Origin: Xanthobacteraceae bacterium
Lineage (GTDB): Bacteria; Pseudomonadota; Alphaproteobacteria; Rhizobiales; Xanthobacteraceae
DNA: 5,020 nucleotides
Direction: 5' to 3'
NCBI GenBank assembly: GCA_030043175.1
Contig: JASHYD010000564.1
Coordinates: 1-5,020 of the forward strand
Shown here: positions 5,016 to 5,020 of the stretch, in pieces
Layout of the letters: every line of letters begins with the position of its first letter
Position numbering within the stretch: position 1 is the stretch's first letter
Notes under the pieces: generated by a model
Database searches by the model: none
What the model saw: only the letters and a program-made list of their open reading frames with translations
Told to the model about the DNA's origin: nothing
Program-made: the position numbers and the translations under genes

Positions 5016-5020
5016 TCAAT

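Overview
The window is moderately GC-rich and looks like an accessory region of an alphaproteobacterium. A rhizobial or Bradyrhizobium-like (Nitrobacteraceae) source is the best guess. This is inference from the TPR protein style (many 34-residue units of the form AI.LDPK.A.AY.NRG.AY..KGDYDRAI), the moderate GC, and the mix of orphan genes, broken genes and mobile-element-like DNA. No rRNA, tRNA or CRISPR was found.

Layout. (1) Bases 2-133 (+) are the C-terminus of an unrecognised protein that starts outside the window. (2) Bases 144-283 hold six copies of an AT-rich 'AAAAGGTCCAATTG' repeat at roughly 21-22 bp steps, followed by TTATAACA at 292-299. This resembles the ladder of transposase-binding sites at the end of an IS21/Tn7/Tn5053-type element, or plasmid iterons. 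(3) Bases 302-567 (+) are a small, unrecognised, charged helical protein gene broken by an apparent one-base loss near 490. (4) Bases 653-742 (+) could encode a 29-residue hydrophobic peptide. Bases 743-1162 hold no convincing gene. (5) Bases 1163-2866 (-) encode an intact 567-residue, cysteine-free protein of unknown function with a Ser/Pro/Thr/Asn-rich N-terminus and a strong ribosome binding site. It is the main orphan gene of the window and a candidate secreted protein. (6) Bases 3090-3707 (-) are a DUF1877-like gene interrupted by a single in-frame TAG at 3294-3296. (7) Bases 3719-4067 hold no recognisable gene. (8) Bases 4068-5014 (-) are a TPR-repeat gene. Its open frame stops at 4169, but the true C-terminus continues in another frame down to 4068 after an apparent 25-nt deletion. 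Its 5' end also looks like a junction with unrelated coding DNA.

Taken together, one apparently intact orphan gene sits among three neighbours, each with a different small lesion (1-nt loss, nonsense codon, 25-nt deletion). They lie beside what may be the end of a mobile element. This is the picture of a decaying genomic or symbiosis island, unless the lesions are sequencing errors. No functional link between the genes is visible, apart from the three larger ones sharing the minus strand. The gaps of 223 bp or more argue against a tight operon.
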